From: Paenibacillus sp. J5C2022
GTDB taxonomy: Bacteria; Bacillota; Bacilli; Paenibacillales; Paenibacillaceae
Length of the DNA stretch: 64,000 nt
Assembly: GCF_025567625.1 (NCBI RefSeq)
Contig: NZ_JAOQJC010000027.1
Location: forward strand, 33,415 to 97,414
Direction: 5' to 3'
Shown: positions 60,571 through 64,000 of the stretch, one piece after another
How positions within the stretch are numbered: the first letter of the stretch is position 1
How the letters are laid out: every line of letters starts with the position of its first letter
Made by a program: the position numbers and the translations under genes
The notes under the pieces: model-generated
Told to the model about the DNA's origin: nothing
What the model saw: only the letters and a program-made list of their open reading frames with translations
The model's database searches: none

Positions 60571-61489
60571 ATCCGCAGTGGCGGTGGAAGCGATGAAGGA
60601 CTGGGGATGGAAGCTGTTTCGAACGACGCTGATCATCGGAATCGGCTACATTATTGTCTACCCCATCCTGCTGAAAGTATCGCTTGCGCTGCGAGGCAGG
60701 CAAGATATTTATGACCAGACGATCATATGGTTCCCGAAGCATCCTACGATGGAGAACTTTTTGTTCGTGCTGGAGCGGATGAAATATTGGGATTCCTTGC
60801 TTAACACGCTCAGCATCTCCACGATGGCTGCCGTGCTGCAGATGGCCTCTTGCGCTTTGGCGGGGTACGGCTTCGCCCGGCTTCGCTTCAAGGGGCAGGG
60901 CATCCTGTTCATCCTCGTCGTCTTCACGATCATTGTGCCGCCGCAGACGATTATGATTCCGACTTATATGCACTATCGGTTCTTCGATGTGTTCGGCCTG
61001 GTAGAGCTGTTCACGGGCAGGCCCGGCGTGAATTTGCTGGATACGAAGTGGCCGTTCGTCCTGGCTTCGCTGACGGCTACGGGTCTGAAGAACGGGCTGT
61101 ACATCTATATTTTCCGCCAGTTCTTCCGCTCGCTGCCCAATGAGATCGAAGAAGCCGCGCTCGTGGACGGCGCCGGCGTATTCCGAACGTTCTGGCGGGT
61201 TATGCTGCCGAATGCGATGCCGGCCATAGTGACCGTCGTACTCTTCTCGTTCGTCTGGCAGTACAACGATTCCTTCTACGTCTCCATGTACTTGACGGAT
61301 ACGAAGGTGCTGTCAATGCAGCTGGCGGCCTTGCCGGGGCTGCTCAGCACGAATTCGCCGGAATACGTCCTTACTTCTGTCCGGTTGAACGCGGGCATCG
61401 TCATGGTTATACTGCCGCTCGTCCTGCTGTACTTGCTTCTGCAGAAGCAGTTCGTAGAGAGTGTAGAGCGTTCGGGCATCGTGGGATAA
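60560..61489 (+). CDS. Carbohydrate ABC transporter permease, second pair
   Basis: Six spans, EAA loop EEAALVDGAGVFRTFWRVML. 309 residues. A longer than usual loop (about 138-165) follows the fourth span. Overlaps the preceding gene and is followed 33 bases later by the DUF4855 gene. Confidence 0.9.
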   Translation: MTHKSAVAVEAMKDWGWKLFRTTLIIGIGYIIVYPILLKVSLALRGRQDIYDQTIIWFPKHPTMENFLFVLERMKYWDSLLNTLSISTMAAVLQMASCALAGYGFARLRFKGQGILFILVVFTIIVPPQTIMIPTYMHYRFFDVFGLVELFTGRPGVNLLDTKWPFVLASLTATGLKNGLYIYIFRQFFRSLPNEIEEAALVDGAGVFRTFWRVMLPNAMPAIVTVVLFSFVWQYNDSFYVSMYLTDTKVLSMQLAALPGLLSTNSPEYVLTSVRLNAGIVMVILPLVLLYLLLQKQFVESVERSGIVG

Positions 61490-61522
61490 AGGAAGGGATT
61501 CTATCAATAGGAGGTGCAAGTC

Positions 61523-63103
61523 ATGATCACTAATGTTCAGAAAAATTTGGCGGCGGGGCTGCCTTACGACATCGTCGATATCGACGGCGTCATTGAGACG
61601 GGCCAGCGTGTGCTGACCAATGGGAGAAGAGCGATGCTGTGTGCATCGGACGAAGAGTGGGTCCGCTTCTCGGGAGGGACGACCCGCGGCATTATCCTCA
61701 ATCTGGGAGGAGAGCGGGCGGTAGGGCGGGTCGCCTTGCGCTTTATGCAGCAGACGGAGGTGAAGATTTTCTTTCCCGCAACCGTATCTCTCTACGCCTC
61801 GATGGACGGCGTGGAATGGGGGCTGGTCTCCCACCTTCCTTCCAGTATGCCGATATGGGCGCCGGGTCCGCCGCATGAGCAAGTCTACGAGTGGGATTGC
61901 AAGCGGGACGGTCTGCGCGGCCGGGACCGCATCGGAGCCGCTTGCCGGGCACGCTTCGTGAAGGTGACGCTGACGGCCGATCTCAACCTGATGGCCGACG
62001 AGCTGGAGGTGTGGGGGACGGATGCCGACGAGCATGATGCGGCGACCGCCTTGCCCGTTCAGCCGTCGTATATGCCGCCCGGAATGCATACGGCGGACAT
62101 CGCGAACATGGTGTTGCTGTACAACGGGCATTACGCCAATGGCTGCGGCAATTGGACGAAGGAAGCCTTGACGCCTTATATCGCCTACGAGAATGAGCAA
62201 GGCGAGCTGAAGGACTGGATGTTCGACGGTGTATTGCTGCTGGGCATATCGACGCCCGGCGGGCTCAGCTTCGAGACGGGTTCGGCGGACATTATGAGGG
62301 AATGGAACTGGTATCTGGATAAAACGTTCGCCGCAGGCGGAGACCTTGCGGAGTTGAACCGGGCCACCGGCGTAGCCGCTCGCGTACTGAATGATAAGCA
62401 GCGCCGGACGAAGGTCGTGCTGATGGTGCCCAGTCCGGGCGAGCTGACTTCTTCCTTCCAAGTGATCGACGGCAAGCTGGGCATCCGGGGCGACCGGCCG
62501 CCGACGGGGGCCGAAGCGCTGGCGATGAAGTGCTCGCTGCTGGGCTGGTACTTGGAGCAAGTTCGGCAGCGATGGGAGACAGCCGGGTACGCGCATCTGC
62601 AGCTGTCCGGCATGTACTGGCTAAGCGAAGGGGTCAGCTGCGACATCCCGCAAGAGGACACGCTTATCCGCTACGTCAGCGGTCTTGTGCACGACCAAGG
62701 ACTGAAGTACTTCTGGATCCCGTTCTTCTACGGCGGGAGGAGCTACGACTGGAAGGATCTGGGCTTTGATGCTGTCGTGCTGCAGCCGAATCACTTCTTC
62801 AACGATACGGGAGAGGAGCGAATTCGCGACACGGCCCACCTGGCGCAGCTGTATCGGGTCGGGGTGGAGATGGAATGCGACGAGCGAATGAACGAGGAGC
62901 CTGCGATGAGGCGCAAGTACATCGAGTACCTGAACGGCGGCGTAAAGTACGGTTACATGAAGCAAGCATTCAAAGCCTATTATCAAGGCAGCACCTCGCT
63001 GCTTGACAGCGCGCGCAGCAGCGATCCGCTGAACCGTCAGCTGTACGATTGGACTTATCAGTTTATACAAGGAAGCTACACCGTCAAAGGTTGTGAGCAA
63101 TAA
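61523..63103 (+). CDS. DUF4855 domain protein
   Basis: 526 residues without a signal peptide. Residues about 1-165 resemble a discoidin (F5/8 type C) fold (RRAMLCASDEEWVRFSGGTT, VSLYASMDGVEWG). Residues about 190-520 are DUF4855: ANMVLLYNGHYANGCGNWTK, WNWYLDKTFAAGGDLAELN, FWIPFFYGGRSYDWKDLG, VVLQPNHFFND; a barrel-like domain suspected to be a glycosidase. ATG 61523 is eight bases behind AGGAGG. Confidence 0.82.
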   Translation: MITNVQKNLAAGLPYDIVDIDGVIETGQRVLTNGRRAMLCASDEEWVRFSGGTTRGIILNLGGERAVGRVALRFMQQTEVKIFFPATVSLYASMDGVEWGLVSHLPSSMPIWAPGPPHEQVYEWDCKRDGLRGRDRIGAACRARFVKVTLTADLNLMADELEVWGTDADEHDAATALPVQPSYMPPGMHTADIANMVLLYNGHYANGCGNWTKEALTPYIAYENEQGELKDWMFDGVLLLGISTPGGLSFETGSADIMREWNWYLDKTFAAGGDLAELNRATGVAARVLNDKQRRTKVVLMVPSPGELTSSFQVIDGKLGIRGDRPPTGAEALAMKCSLLGWYLEQVRQRWETAGYAHLQLSGMYWLSEGVSCDIPQEDTLIRYVSGLVHDQGLKYFWIPFFYGGRSYDWKDLGFDAVVLQPNHFFNDTGEERIRDTAHLAQLYRVGVEMECDERMNEEPAMRRKYIEYLNGGVKYGYMKQAFKAYYQGSTSLLDSARSSDPLNRQLYDWTYQFIQGSYTVKGCEQ

Positions 63104-63139
63104 GATTCACGAATCTATCGGATGAGGTGATGGCCATAC

Positions 63140-63792
63140 GTGAAGGTAAGGGGAGCGAAGGAAGTGCCGCTTGATCCGCCGTCTTATCCGAAGCCAGGCA
63201 AGCATACGGGCGGCATTAATGATATGGTGCTGCTGTACAACGGCTGGTATGAAGGCGGCAAGGGCGACTTGAGCAAGGATGACATTATGCCGTACATTCT
63301 ATATTCGGATGCATCGGGCCAGCCGCAGGACTGGATGTACGACGGGGTGCTGATGCTCGGCTTGTGGACGGAGCACTTCGGCGGCGATATGGGAACCGGT
63401 ACGACGGATCTGGCGGGGTGGCAATGGTATCTGGACAAGACGTTCGCGCCTGAAGGCGATATGCACGCGCTTAACGAGGCGACCAAGGAAGCGGGTGTCC
63501 TGCTGAACGATAGAAGGCACCGGACGAAAGTCGTGCTCGCGCTTACGCCAATCGGGTACTGGCGCTGGAATGGTACATGAAGCAGCTCAAGGACCGCTGG
63601 CGCGCAGCGGGCTACTCCCATCTGGAGCTGGCCGGCTTGTACTGGTTGTCCGAGGGCGTTCCGAATTACGACACCTATGACGTGAAGCTGGTTCAGACGA
63701 TGTCGAAGCTCGTGCACAGGGAACGTCTCCCCTTCTTCTGGATTCCTTACTTCTATGGCGGCAACAATGCCAACTGGGATGTTTACATTTAA
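63140..63792 (+). pseudogene. Second DUF4855 gene, broken
   Basis: It starts normally at GTG 63140 behind GAGGTGA and matches the first DUF4855 protein through WQWYLDKTFAPEGDMHALNE and RTKVVLALTP. Near 63553 about 30 residues are missing and the frame shifts: the first frame ends at 63580, while ANRVLALEWYMKQ continues in another frame to FWIPYFYGGNNANWDVYI and a stop at 63792. About 110 C-terminal residues of the family are absent. Two separate lesions in an otherwise well-conserved sequence suggest recent loss or an assembly fault. Confidence 0.8.
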
Positions 63793-64000
63793 CCCGCCTT
63801 CCGGTTGGAAAGTAAATGGGACATCAAGCGTAGCCTTTAGCGGTTTTGGCGGGCCGGCAGTGTTTTTGTGCTATTGGGAAATAGCTTCTAAAAATATCAT
63901 GGTCAGTCTGCTATCGCAAAAAACGGTCATGCAAGAAGACAGTACGGCAGGAGACGTTGCAACATTGAAAAATGACTTCAATGCTCTTCTGTTAAAACTA
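63779..64000 (+). CDS. Unidentified open frame running off the window
   Basis: A frame from ATG 63779 stays open for 74 codons to the window end. It reads MFTFNPPSGWKVNGTSS, then GFGGPAVFLCYWEIASKN, and DVATLKNDFNALLLKL, a possible coiled coil. It is unrelated to DUF4855 and begins exactly where the DUF4855 similarity stops. The style recalls phage structural proteins, but no family was recognised and no ribosome site is seen, so its 5' end may be missing. Confidence 0.35.
   Translation, partial: MFTFNPPSGWKVNGTSSVAFSGFGGPAVFLCYWEIASKNIMVSLLSQKTVMQEDSTAGDVATLKNDFNALLLKL

Overview
The window is chromosomal DNA from a spore-forming member of the Bacillales, most likely Paenibacillus or a close relative. 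Sporulation genes (spoIVFA/FB-type pair, spo0B, safA-like, bofC, spoIID, spoVB), the Prp/L27 pair, a T-box and Gram-positive Shine-Dalgarno sequences show the phylum. A Bacillus-like gene order with added rng, rodA, hom-thrB and ilvE, and the DUF5696/DUF4855/solute-binding-protein cluster, point to Paenibacillus rather than Bacillus. All assignments come from reading motifs and gene order; no database search was made.

Layout. 1-10056: end of radC, then mreBCD (cell shape), minCD (division site), rodA, the sigma-K checkpoint protease pair, RNase E/G, and rplU-prp-rpmA with a structured leader. 10129-16871: spo0B, obgE, an ACT-domain regulator, hom-thrB-pheA and ilvE, read as one amino-acid block. 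16872-17772: a gene-poor island with a terminator, a probable group II intron 5' remnant and a three-copy repeat array (array A). 17773-22376: a repeat-rich LysM spore protein, a TetR regulator with the ruins of its SDR target and its likely operator, and bofC. 22514-40960: ruvCAB, spoIID, queA-tgt-yajC, two membrane proteins, spoVB, comN, secDF, a lone CDF dimerisation domain, recJ, apt, relA and dtd.

40961-44548 is a second island. It holds an orphan promoter with two terminators (small RNA candidate), a seven-core repeat array (array B) that shares its core with array A, an IS1595-like transposase gene behind two LexA-like boxes, and a small Sm-like gene. It is followed by the T-box leader of hisS-aspS, then tcdA.

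48865-64000 is an accessory carbohydrate locus: two solute-binding proteins (one fused to large N-terminal carbohydrate-binding-like modules), two pairs of ABC permeases, an NHL-TPR-Yip1 membrane protein, a DUF5696 protein and two DUF4855 proteins, with no ATPase gene. The second DUF4855 gene is broken by an internal deletion and then joined to unrelated sequence that runs off the window.

The observations most worth a second look are the CTCTCCCATCA repeat family in two islands, the apparently SOS-controlled and degenerate transposase, the intron remnant placed directly behind a terminator, the unusual specifier region of the T-box, and the ABC/NHL-Yip1/DUF5696/DUF4855 locus.
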